DNA of 23,419 nucleotides, taken from JBDKTH01 sp964558295. GTDB lineage: Bacteria; Planctomycetota; Planctomycetia; Pirellulales; Thermoguttaceae. Both the position numbers and the translations under genes were made by a program. Under the pieces are notes generated by a model. It did not search any database and was not told the origin of the DNA. It saw only the letters and a program-made list of their open reading frames with translations. Every line of letters begins with the position of its first letter. Positions within the stretch are counted from its first letter, which is position 1. Where the stretch lies: the NCBI GenBank assembly GCA_964558295.1, contig CAZLDQ010000081.1, positions 1-23,419 of the forward strand, written 5' to 3'. Shown here one piece after another: positions 15,276-22,368 of this stretch.

Positions 15276-16271
15276 TCACGCCCCGCCGAACCAACGGCGA
15301 ACCGCAGACCATGTGCGGCCAAGGAGCCGGCCGGAGAGAATATCCTCGGTGAGGGTGGTCTGCTCAGTGGAGAAGTTCTTCCAAACGGCGTCGACATAAG
15401 GCTGGCTGGTTTCGGCCAGGGAGCCATACAGCCCCTTCTGCCGGATGTCATTAAGTGCCTCAGTATAGTGGCTCAGCACATGCCGGTCCAGCAAGCGGCA
15501 GGCCGCCGTGACGGTCGACAAAGCCCCCTGCCCCAGGCAGCCGATCTTGTCGAGACTGTAGAGGGTCATTGCACTGGAGATGGCCAAGGGGTTGACGCCT
15601 TCGGACTGGGCGATCTGATGGATTTCCTCCCAAAGGCGTCTGACTTCCGCCTGAGGGAGGACCTTGGTCGGATCGACGGCGCCAAGCGCGCCCCGGGTCT
15701 CGTCGATCATCTGTTTCAGCCCGTCTACCGACAACGGGGGCGTATCGAAGGCTGACGCGGTGGTCCCGGCGGCCGAGGCCACGGCCGACAGCAGGTCGTC
15801 AACATGGTTGATGGTGGAATCAGGATCGATCACCCCTTGCCGTTTCAGGTCGTCGGCCAGTTCGCGCAAATAGGCCTGGGAACCATAGGCCACATCACTG
15901 ACAATCGCCAGAAGCATCATCGGCGAAAGATGGAGCGTGGCCATGCCGGCCATTTCGATGAAATTGCCGATGGCCTTTCGGGCAACGAAGTTCTTAACCT
16001 CGGCCGTGTTCTCGTCGTTGGTCCGCTGGACCCCGCCGACATCCTCGGCGAGGAAATCGAGCATCTGACGCACAAAGATCCCATAGCTCTTGGAATTCTG
16101 AAAGGCCTGGGGCACCAATAGTGAGCATGACTCACGAAGGACGCCGGCAACGACCCCGGACGCGCTTCGGACAGTCCGCTCAGGGAGAGAAAGACCGTAC
16201 ATCAAGAAATCGCGCACCCGGAGGTAGCCAGGATCGGGCGGGGACGGCTCCAGACGAGACTCTTCGCTCAT
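15276..16271 (-). CDS. Conserved-looking protein of unknown function (331 residues)
   Basis: I do not recognise this protein. The start at ATG 16271 (MSEESRLE) has an AGG 7 bases upstream; a TTG at 16307 would overlap the preceding gene. The N-terminal part is charged and Pro-rich. Around residues 90-130 is a hydrophobic helix-rich stretch (GNFIEMAGMATLHLSPMMLL and on to LAIVSDVAYG) that may touch or insert in a membrane. The rest is mostly alpha-helical (for example DSTINHVDDLLSAVASAA, AEVRRLWEEIHQIAQSEG), and the C-terminus ends RTWSAVRRWFGG. No catalytic motif or cysteine cluster is visible. It starts only 25 bases after the giant zinc-ribbon gene and probably shares its mRNA, so the two may work together. 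Confidence 0.85.
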   Translation of the reverse strand: MSEESRLEPSPPDPGYLRVRDFLMYGLSLPERTVRSASGVVAGVLRESCSLLVPQAFQNSKSYGIFVRQMLDFLAEDVGGVQRTNDENTAEVKNFVARKAIGNFIEMAGMATLHLSPMMLLAIVSDVAYGSQAYLRELADDLKRQGVIDPDSTINHVDDLLSAVASAAGTTASAFDTPPLSVDGLKQMIDETRGALGAVDPTKVLPQAEVRRLWEEIHQIAQSEGVNPLAISSAMTLYSLDKIGCLGQGALSTVTAACRLLDRHVLSHYTEALNDIRQKGLYGSLAETSQPYVDAVWKNFSTEQTTLTEDILSGRLLGRTWSAVRRWFGGA

Positions 16272-16296
16272 GGCATCCTGCGTCTGATGGCCACGT

Positions 16297-19200
16297 TCAC
16301 TTGGCAAACTTTACGACTAAACCATGCCAAACGAACAGCGAGGGGGCAGTTTCAGCACCATTGGCAGCACCGTTCTTCACCAGGCAGCCGGAGACCAGAA
16401 CGCGGTCTTTGGCCGCCAACTCCATGGGCTCCTTGCTGACAACCTTGATCGTGCGGTCGACGCCGGCCAGTTTGATCGTGGCCGCTTGGAGTTGCCCCTT
16501 GCCATGGATTTCCACCACGGTTCCGGCCAAAAGGATCCCCGGGGCCGGCCGTTTCTCGTCCTCCAAAAGGGCAGCCGCCAAACGCCCGATCTGTTTGACG
16601 ATTTCCGGGTTGCTCCCGACTTTTTCGAGCAATTGGCGAGCCTCGGTTTTGCGGGCGTCGAGCGATTCGCTTTGAGGATCGACAAACGCCAGCATTTCAC
16701 CGAGACGGCAAAACTCGGCATAGGCAACCGGCGGCTGCCCTTTGCAGTCGGGACAAACGCCGTCATCCACTTTGCCCGTGGAATTGCATTTCGGGCAGCC
16801 AAGATTTTTGGGAAATGCCTTGAGGGCGTCGGCCAGATCAACGGCCGCGTACTTGGGCCGTTTCTTCAAGTCGACAAAGCTTACCGAAGCTGCGGAAGCC
16901 CTGGACTTGGACGTCTCCGATACGTCTTTCACCGCAGCATCTTTGAGTGAAGCATCTTTGAGTGAAGCATCTTTGAGTGAAGCATCTTTGAGTGAAGCAT
17001 CTTTGNNNNNNNNNNNNNNNNNNNNNNNNNNNNNNNNNNNNNNNNNNNNNNNNNNNNNNNNNNNNNNNNNNNNNNNNNNNNNNNNNNNNNNNNNNNNNNN
17101 NNNNNAGTGAAGCATCCTTTGCCGGCGCAAGTTCGGGCGTTTCCTTCTCAGCGGCCGCGGGCTTTTCGTTTTCAGGCTTCATGGGAGCCGGTTCAGCGGG
17201 CTCCTTCTTTTCCGAAGCAGCTTTCGGCTCTTCCTTCGGCGTCTCGGGCTTGGCCGACGGCATCCCCATCAGTTCAGGCGAGAGTGTCACGCTGGAAGGA
17301 GCCGTCAGGTCTGGAGAAATCTTCATGTCGGACGAAGCAGACAAGTCTGGCGAGACGTTCAACTCTGGTGGCGCCGACAGGTCTGGCGTGGGGGCCAGAT
17401 CCGGCGACGTCATCAGGTCGGGTTGGGATGGCAACTCCGGCTGAGGCGCAAACGCCGGCTCCGAGGGCAGTTCAGGAGCCTCCTTGGGCTTTTGTTCAAG
17501 CGCCTGCTTGCCCGACTTGGCTTTTTGCGGAGCCTTCGGAGCTTTCGCAGGCTTGGGCGGCTTCCGCTCCACGGCGGCTGGCGGCTGGGAGATCGTTGCT
17601 TCTTCCAAGGTCGACTCGGAGTCGGTCGCTTCCTCGACGTCGTCGCCACCTTCCAATCGAGCCCAGGCTGGCCACCAGGCGGGGCGATGTTTCACCGTGT
17701 GCTTGATGCCCGGCAGGTAAACCTTGGCAAAGTCATACCGCACGCCACCAAAGAAGTTCAAGCCGTAATAGGCGATCAACAAACCGCCGGCCCCTCCTAA
17801 GACGATGCCGATCAGTTCCTTAACGAGACTCGTCTCTTTCTTGCGTCGTCCTGGTCGGACGGCTCGCCCGGGGGAGGCCAATCGCGTCGTCCCCTCCTCG
17901 CCAAAGGAAAAGGGGACAGCCGATTCGCCATCCGGCTGCCACGACGCCATACCCCCTCCATCACCACCCGCCCCGCCCTCCGGTCCGGCATGGACGTGGC
18001 CTACGACCAGCTCTACCGGCGGCCGCCGGTCCCGCACCCNNNNNNNNNNAAAGGGGACAGCCGATTCGCCATCCGGCTGCCAGGACGCATTCCCCCATCC
18101 TTCCCCACCTTCCCCCTCCACCGTGTACTCCGCCGATTCGTCGAACAGCGAGTGGGCTTCTTCCCGCAGTTCGGCAGCCTTGGCCTTCAGAGCCCTGGCC
18201 ACTTGGAGGAGCGTTTCGAGCTGTACGCGAAGCGCTTCCGTATCGGCGGTTTTTCCCGCCTCCTCCACCTCTTCGGTAACCGGCGTCTCGGCGGCCAACT
18301 CCAGTGGCCCGTCCTTGTCCTTCGTGTCGGCAATGTCCTGGATGCCATCGGAAACCTCCCTTGCGGCCGAATCCAAAGGTTCCGGAGCGGTTTCCGCCTC
18401 CTCGACGGCCGACAGCTCGGGCTCTCCCAACGTCAGGTCCTGCGCGCAGGCCGGAGCGTCGGCTTTTTCCTCGATCGCCTGATCGCCCTGGGTGAGGAAC
18501 GAGAACATGTCGGTCTCCTTGACCGAGACTCCCGTCTCCTCAGCCACGGGCGGGGACTCCTCGACCACGAGTCCAGATTCCTCGACTACTGCTTCAGACT
18601 CTTGTTCATTGCCATGATCGCCGCGGAGGAACGCGAACGGATCGTTGGGCTCCTCGGCAGGCCGCGGCTCTCCCGTCTCCTCAACAACGAGATCTTCTTC
18701 TCTGCCGCCTTCCTCCGAGTGTTCGAGGAAGCCGAAGGGATTCGGGATTTCGTCGGTCGCGTCTGAGGTCGAGGGTTGTTGAACAGGTTCTTCGGCCAGT
18801 TCGTCTTCGACAGCCGTGGACGATTCGCCGAGTTGCGTTCGCAGCGTGTCGCACTTGTCTTCAACCGAGCGAGCCACAGCCTCCAGCGCGTCGGCCAGAG
18901 AACCCAGGGCATTGCCCGTGCGCTTGCGGTATTCCATGGCCCGGCGGACCAAGGCCATGGCCTTGACCTCGGCCTCCTTCGCCTCGTAGGTCCACTGGCC
19001 AACGCGGGCCAGGAGTGCCTGAGCCTCCTGGCCGAGTTGGTCGGCCCGGACCTGGAGGCTTGTCGGATCGTCAGACGAAAGATCGGCACTGCCTTGAAAA
19101 GCTTCCGTTTTCGAGCGGAGCAATTCCAGCTCGGCGGCCAAGGGATCTTCCGACTCGGGCACCGTTTCCGACGGAGCCTCAACGGGAACGGCCATCGGCG

Positions 19201-19342
19201 GAACCGGGGTAGCGGTCAACGCCACGTCGCCTGGCGTGAACTGTGCCTGGCATAGTGGGCAACGCAGCGTCGCGTCGTCCGCGACGCCGTCAGGAATGGC
19301 GATATTTTCCTTGCAGGCCGGGCAGATAGAAACGCTGGGCAT
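16297..19342 (-). CDS. Giant two-zinc-ribbon single-pass membrane protein with repeat arrays, unknown function
   Basis: One gene, broken in the assembly by two N runs; about 1,000 codons at the placeholder lengths. In order: a zinc ribbon CPAC...CPLC (residues 7-31) and a helical coiled-coil-like region (about 65-190). Next is an acidic Glu-rich region with three F-x-F-L motifs (203-206, 236-239, 280-283) and a second helix (366-405). A duplicated ASWQPDGESAVPF block flanks the 18040 gap. One membrane helix follows (about 507-531) after a basic RPGRRKK. Then come a Lys/Pro-rich linker, a hexapeptide P-D-L repeat (17261-17440), a KDASL pentapeptide array around the 100-N gap, and a second zinc ribbon, CPKC...CPDC (near 16735-16800). 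The C-terminal domain of about 150 residues has a possible OB-like beta segment. After the big gap the frame differs, but a true gap that is a multiple of 15 bases restores it. The ATG has AGGAGAGG just upstream. I know no family with this architecture. Confidence 0.85.
16931..17120 (-). repeat. 15-bp tandem array encoding KDASL, with unresolved gap
   Basis: Four exact copies of a 15-base unit (plus strand AGTGAAGCATCTTTG) run from 16946 to 17005 and enter the 100-N gap. A partial copy resumes at 17106 and reads AKDAS on the minus strand. The degenerate edge copy at 16931-16945 encodes KDAAV. The 100 N are a placeholder, so copy number is unknown; the assembly evidently failed on the array itself. 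It lies between the Lys/Pro linker and the second zinc ribbon of the giant protein. Confidence 0.9.
17261..17440 (-). repeat. Ten-unit hexapeptide (18-bp) repeat in the giant protein
   Basis: Exactly 180 bases encode ten hexapeptides of form P-(D/E)-L-x-x-x, for example PDLMTS, PDLAPT, PDLSAP and PELNVS. Units 7 and 9 are degenerate (SDMKIS, SSVTLS). The third variable position is often Ser or Pro. The regular period suggests an extended or beta-solenoid-like linker. Confidence 0.85.
17909..18082. repeat. 33-bp direct repeat flanking an assembly gap
   Basis: The 33-base segments 17909-17941 and 18050-18082 are identical; both encode the ASWQPDGESAVPF segment of the giant protein on the minus strand. 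The 10-N gap (18040-18049) abuts one copy. The stretch between them is unusually GC-rich and encodes a Gly-rich VRDRRPPVEL...GGDGGGM sequence. It is either a genuine tandem duplication or an assembly artefact in which a contig end was repeated. Confidence 0.8.
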
Positions 19343-19508
19343 AGAACCTCTCCTGGGCTCGGACTAGTCCTTCCAGTTTATCATCGCGTTCCCGGCGATG
19401 ACTAGGGACCGCCCAAGGCTTTTCGCGACGGACCAGCAAGGCGAGGGGAGCGGCCTGTCCAAGCGGTCGCCCGGAGAATCGCGTCAGGTGGTAAATCCTG
19501 AAGGTATA

Positions 19509-19580
19509 CCCGTAGCAAAACGCGGCAGGCCAACCCACTGGCTCAACACCCCGGAGGGCGTTCCCTACGGGTTTTCTTTT
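19509..19580 (+). ncRNA. Candidate structured RNA ending in an intrinsic terminator, no gene in front
   Basis: On the plus strand CCCG (19550-19553) pairs with CGGG (19568-19571), and AGGG with CCCT (19555-19558 with 19563-19566) across one G/A mismatch around a CGTT loop, followed by TTTTCTTTT. Upstream, CCCGTAG (19509-19515) can pair with CTACGGG (19565-19571), competing with the terminator; GCCA/TGGC (19529-19542) forms a small hairpin in between. No plus-strand gene precedes or follows, as both neighbours are on the minus strand. It could be a small RNA end, a mobile palindrome, or chance. Confidence 0.35.
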
Positions 19581-19601
19581 GCCAAACCCCATCCGAAACA
19601 G

Positions 19602-21116
19602 CTAAATCCGGTAGAGCGGGCCCAGCTTCGTGCGAAGGTGGCCAATGAGCGGCTCGGACGAAAGGGGGCGTCCGGTGATCCGTTGGACCAGTTCGGGGGC
19701 CGAATAGCGTTGCCCCTGCTGGTGGATCTTCGCGCGTAACCAACGGCGAAGCGACTGGAATTCCCCCTGGGCAAACTGGCTGGCCAAACCGCCCAACTCG
19801 GCGTCGGCCTGAGCGAAGATTTGGGCCGCATAGAGGTTCCCCAGCGCGTAGCTCGGGAAATAGCCAAACAGCCCGGCTCCCCAATGGACATCTTGGAGAA
19901 CACCGAGCGAGTCGCTGGGCGGGTCGATCCCCAAGTAACCGCGATATTTCTCGTTCCAGATCTCGGGCAGTTGGTCGACGGGCAGTTCGCCGGAGAGCAG
20001 CGGCTGTTCCAGTTCAAAGCGGATCAGGATGTGAAGGTTGTAGGTGGCCTCGTCCGCTTCCACGCGAATCAGAGATGGACGCACCTCGTTGACGGCAAAG
20101 TAGAAGTCGTCGAGAGAGACGTCGATCAGGGAGGAGAAACGCTGCTGGGCCCGTGGGAAGAAGTACTCCCAAAAAGCCCGGCTTCGTCCGACAAAGTTCT
20201 CCCAAAGACGCGACTGCGATTCGTGAATGCCATGCGAGACCGCATCCCCCATGGGGAGTCCGTACTGGTCGGTGGACAGCCCTTGATCGTAGATGCCATG
20301 CCCGGCTTCATGAAGGATGCCGAAAAAGGACTCGTTGAAGAAGTTCTCGTTGTAGCGGGTAGTAATCCGGCAGTCGTTCGGTCCGAGGCCAGAACAAAAC
20401 GGATGGGCGGTGACGTCGAGGCGACCACGCTGGAAATCAAAGCCGATCTGAGAGGCCACCTCACGACCAAACGCTTCTTGCTGGGCAACCGGAAACTGCC
20501 GGGCGAGGATCGAGACGTCGGGATGACGGCCGCTCTGGCAAATCTGGTCGACTAGCGGCACGAGTTGCTCACGCAACTCGGCCAAAACCTGTTCCACCTG
20601 GCTGGTCCGCGCCTCGGGCTCGAAATTCTCCAGCAAGGCGTCGTAGGGGCGTTCTGGATAGCCCAGGGCCTCGGCCTCTTCGCGTTTGAGCCGGAGGACC
20701 TTCTCCAACCAGGGACGAAAGACGGCAAAATCGTTGTCACGCCGGGCAGCCTCCCACGCCCGCTCACTGAGGCTCGTGGTCCGGGCCAGCTCTTCCACCA
20801 AGGCTTGAGGCAGCTTGATCTTCCGATCGTACTCGCGTTTGAGCCGGTGGATGTTTGTGCCGGTCTCGCTGTGTCTGTCAGCAGCCAGTGGGGTTTCCAG
20901 AAGCGAAGTCAACCAAAGCCCCAAGTCAGGATTGGTCCAGCGGCGATGGACCATGCCGGCCACAAGGGCGATCTGCTCTGCCCGATGCTCGCCAGCCGCT
21001 GGCGGGAGCATCGTGCGTTCGTCCCAACCGAGTACCGACTCGATCGAAGCCAGGAGGGCCGTTTCCCGGGCATATTGGCAGAGACGGTCATACATCTCGC
21101 GAGCGACGTCAGTCAC
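19602..21116 (-). CDS. M32-family metallocarboxypeptidase (thermostable carboxypeptidase 1 type)
   Basis: A zinc (or cobalt) carboxypeptidase that removes C-terminal residues broadly, excluding proline; cytoplasmic, as there is no signal peptide. M32 signatures appear in order: HPFCSGLG (about 238), DCRITTRY (248-255), the metal site HEAGH (269-273) with its downstream glutamate in HESQSRLWEN (298-307), and GYFPSYALGN near residue 430. The 504 residues match the family. The frame is open to a TTG at 21173, but the GTG at 21116 has GGGAG at 21124-21128 with 7-base spacing and removes a non-homologous leader, so it is preferred; a later ATG at 21092 is also possible. It is monocistronic as far as can be seen. 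Confidence 0.95.
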   Translation of the reverse strand: MTDVAREMYDRLCQYARETALLASIESVLGWDERTMLPPAAGEHRAEQIALVAGMVHRRWTNPDLGLWLTSLLETPLAADRHSETGTNIHRLKREYDRKIKLPQALVEELARTTSLSERAWEAARRDNDFAVFRPWLEKVLRLKREEAEALGYPERPYDALLENFEPEARTSQVEQVLAELREQLVPLVDQICQSGRHPDVSILARQFPVAQQEAFGREVASQIGFDFQRGRLDVTAHPFCSGLGPNDCRITTRYNENFFNESFFGILHEAGHGIYDQGLSTDQYGLPMGDAVSHGIHESQSRLWENFVGRSRAFWEYFFPRAQQRFSSLIDVSLDDFYFAVNEVRPSLIRVEADEATYNLHILIRFELEQPLLSGELPVDQLPEIWNEKYRGYLGIDPPSDSLGVLQDVHWGAGLFGYFPSYALGNLYAAQIFAQADAELGGLASQFAQGEFQSLRRWLRAKIHQQGQRYSAPELVQRITGRPLSSEPLIGHLRTKLGPLYRI

Positions 21117-21258
21117 GTCAGTGCTCCCATGCAACAAGACAAGCGGCAAGACAGCGTGAGACAGGGAATGCAAAGAGTGTACCGTGAAGCGTGCTCACCG
21201 GGAAGGAGAGCTGAGGAGACGGCCCCGCTGCGCGATCACACAAAGGAAATGACGCAGA

Positions 21259-21501
21259 CTAGCGAAAGCCGAGGTTTCGCTCGATTTGCCGAGCTTTGTT
21301 GCTAAAGGCGAATGCCTCCCCATCTGGGTCGGTAGGACGGAAATGCTTCGGCATCGAGGTTAGCTCGTCCTCCGGAAAGCCATCACCGCGCAGGTTCCAA
21401 CTGCAACACCCAGCTACGGCAAGACAGGCCACGACCAGCATCAATTGCCCCAATTGGCGGATTCGGCGATGGCCGATGAGCATCAGGAGAAAAGAGGACA
21501 T
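21259..21501 (-). CDS. Small predicted lipoprotein, unknown function
   Basis: A short protein of about 80 residues. It has a basic N-terminus (GHRRIRQ), a hydrophobic core (LMLVVACLAVA) and a lipobox VAGC with Cys32 as the likely lipidated residue. About 48 mature residues follow and end in FSNKARQIERNLGF, a charged tail that could bind another protein. The longer frame back to 21591 has no good start; I chose ATG 21501 because it puts the lipobox at a usual distance. The ribosome binding site is weak. It is divergent from the BshB1-like gene and upstream of the M32 peptidase on the same strand. Confidence 0.7.
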   Translation of the reverse strand: MSSFLLMLIGHRRIRQLGQLMLVVACLAVAGCCSWNLRGDGFPEDELTSMPKHFRPTDPDGEAFAFSNKARQIERNLGFR

Positions 21502-21615
21502 GGATGAGCACGCCAGAGGGAACAACGGAAGACAACCTTCGGGCAGGGAGTCTCCCAGAACCACGCAGCTGTGTCCAGACCAATTGCTCAAAGAGCGGGG
21601 AGGATTCTAGAATGA

Positions 21616-22350
21616 GTGATGCCGCTCCAACCAATCCTCGTTCCTCCCCAAGACGCACAGATGCTGGATCTCCTTGTCGTATCCCCCCATCCGGATGACG
21701 CTGAGTTGGGCATGGCGGGCGCGATCCTCAAGTGCAAAGCCGAAGGGCTCACCGTGGGCGTGCTCGACCTGACCAACGGGGAGCCCACGCCCCGAGGCAC
21801 CCCGGAAATCCGGGCCCACGAGACGGCCGAGGCCACCAAGATCCTTGGCCTGGACTGGCGGGAAAACCTGGGGTTGCCCAACCGCTCGTTGGAAGCAACC
21901 CTGGAGGCTCGCGCCAAGCTGGCCGGGGTCTTCCGTCAGACGCGTCCCCGTTGGATCTTCGCCCCCTACTGGGTTGACGCCCATCCGGATCATGTGGCTG
22001 CTACGGAGTTGATCGAGGCGGCCCGCTTCTGGTCAAAACTGACGAAAACCGATATGCCCGGGGAACCCTATTACCCGGAACGGATCTACTACTATTACTG
22101 TGTCCACCTTCGGCTGATCCCCCAACCGGCTTTCATTCTGGACATTAGCGAGTTCTGGGAGCAGAAACTGGCGGCGATCCGCTGCTACCGGAGTCAGTTC
22201 ATTGAAGGCCGCTCCCAAGAAGTCCCGACAATCCTCGATCGTCTCCGCGACCAGGCGGCAACCTGGGGTTGGGCGATCGGCGCACGTTATGGCGAGCCGT
22301 TCGCTAGCCGGGAGCCGATCGGGCTGAGTAGCTTCGACCGGCTCGTTTGA
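21616..22350 (+). CDS. bshB1: BshB1-like PIG-L-family N-acetylglucosaminyl deacetylase
   Basis: A zinc-dependent deacetylase of the LmbE/PIG-L family. The closest pattern is BshB1, which removes acetyl from GlcNAc-malate in bacillithiol synthesis. Motifs: SPHPDDAELG (23-32, metal-binding HPDD), VLDLTNGEPTPRGTPEIR and the second metal site AHPDH (122-126). Then come YYYYCVHL, FILDISEFWEQKLAAIRCYRSQF and a YGEPFASREPI end like that of BshB1. The length of 244 is standard. The start is unclear: a strong GGGGAGG (21597-21603) sits 8 bases before an ATG at 21612 that is in another frame, while in-frame starts are GTG 21616, ATG 21619 and ATG 21661. No bshA or bshC is present in this window, so the pathway assignment is inferred. 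Confidence 0.88.
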   Translation: MMPLQPILVPPQDAQMLDLLVVSPHPDDAELGMAGAILKCKAEGLTVGVLDLTNGEPTPRGTPEIRAHETAEATKILGLDWRENLGLPNRSLEATLEARAKLAGVFRQTRPRWIFAPYWVDAHPDHVAATELIEAARFWSKLTKTDMPGEPYYPERIYYYYCVHLRLIPQPAFILDISEFWEQKLAAIRCYRSQFIEGRSQEVPTILDRLRDQAATWGWAIGARYGEPFASREPIGLSSFDRLV

Positions 22351-22368
22351 GCGCCGGGAGGATTGACG

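Noticed and set aside
16946..17005. Regular direct repeats that might suggest a CRISPR array
   Set aside because: The 15-base units are contiguous with no spacers and encode in-frame KDASL; they are a coding tandem repeat.
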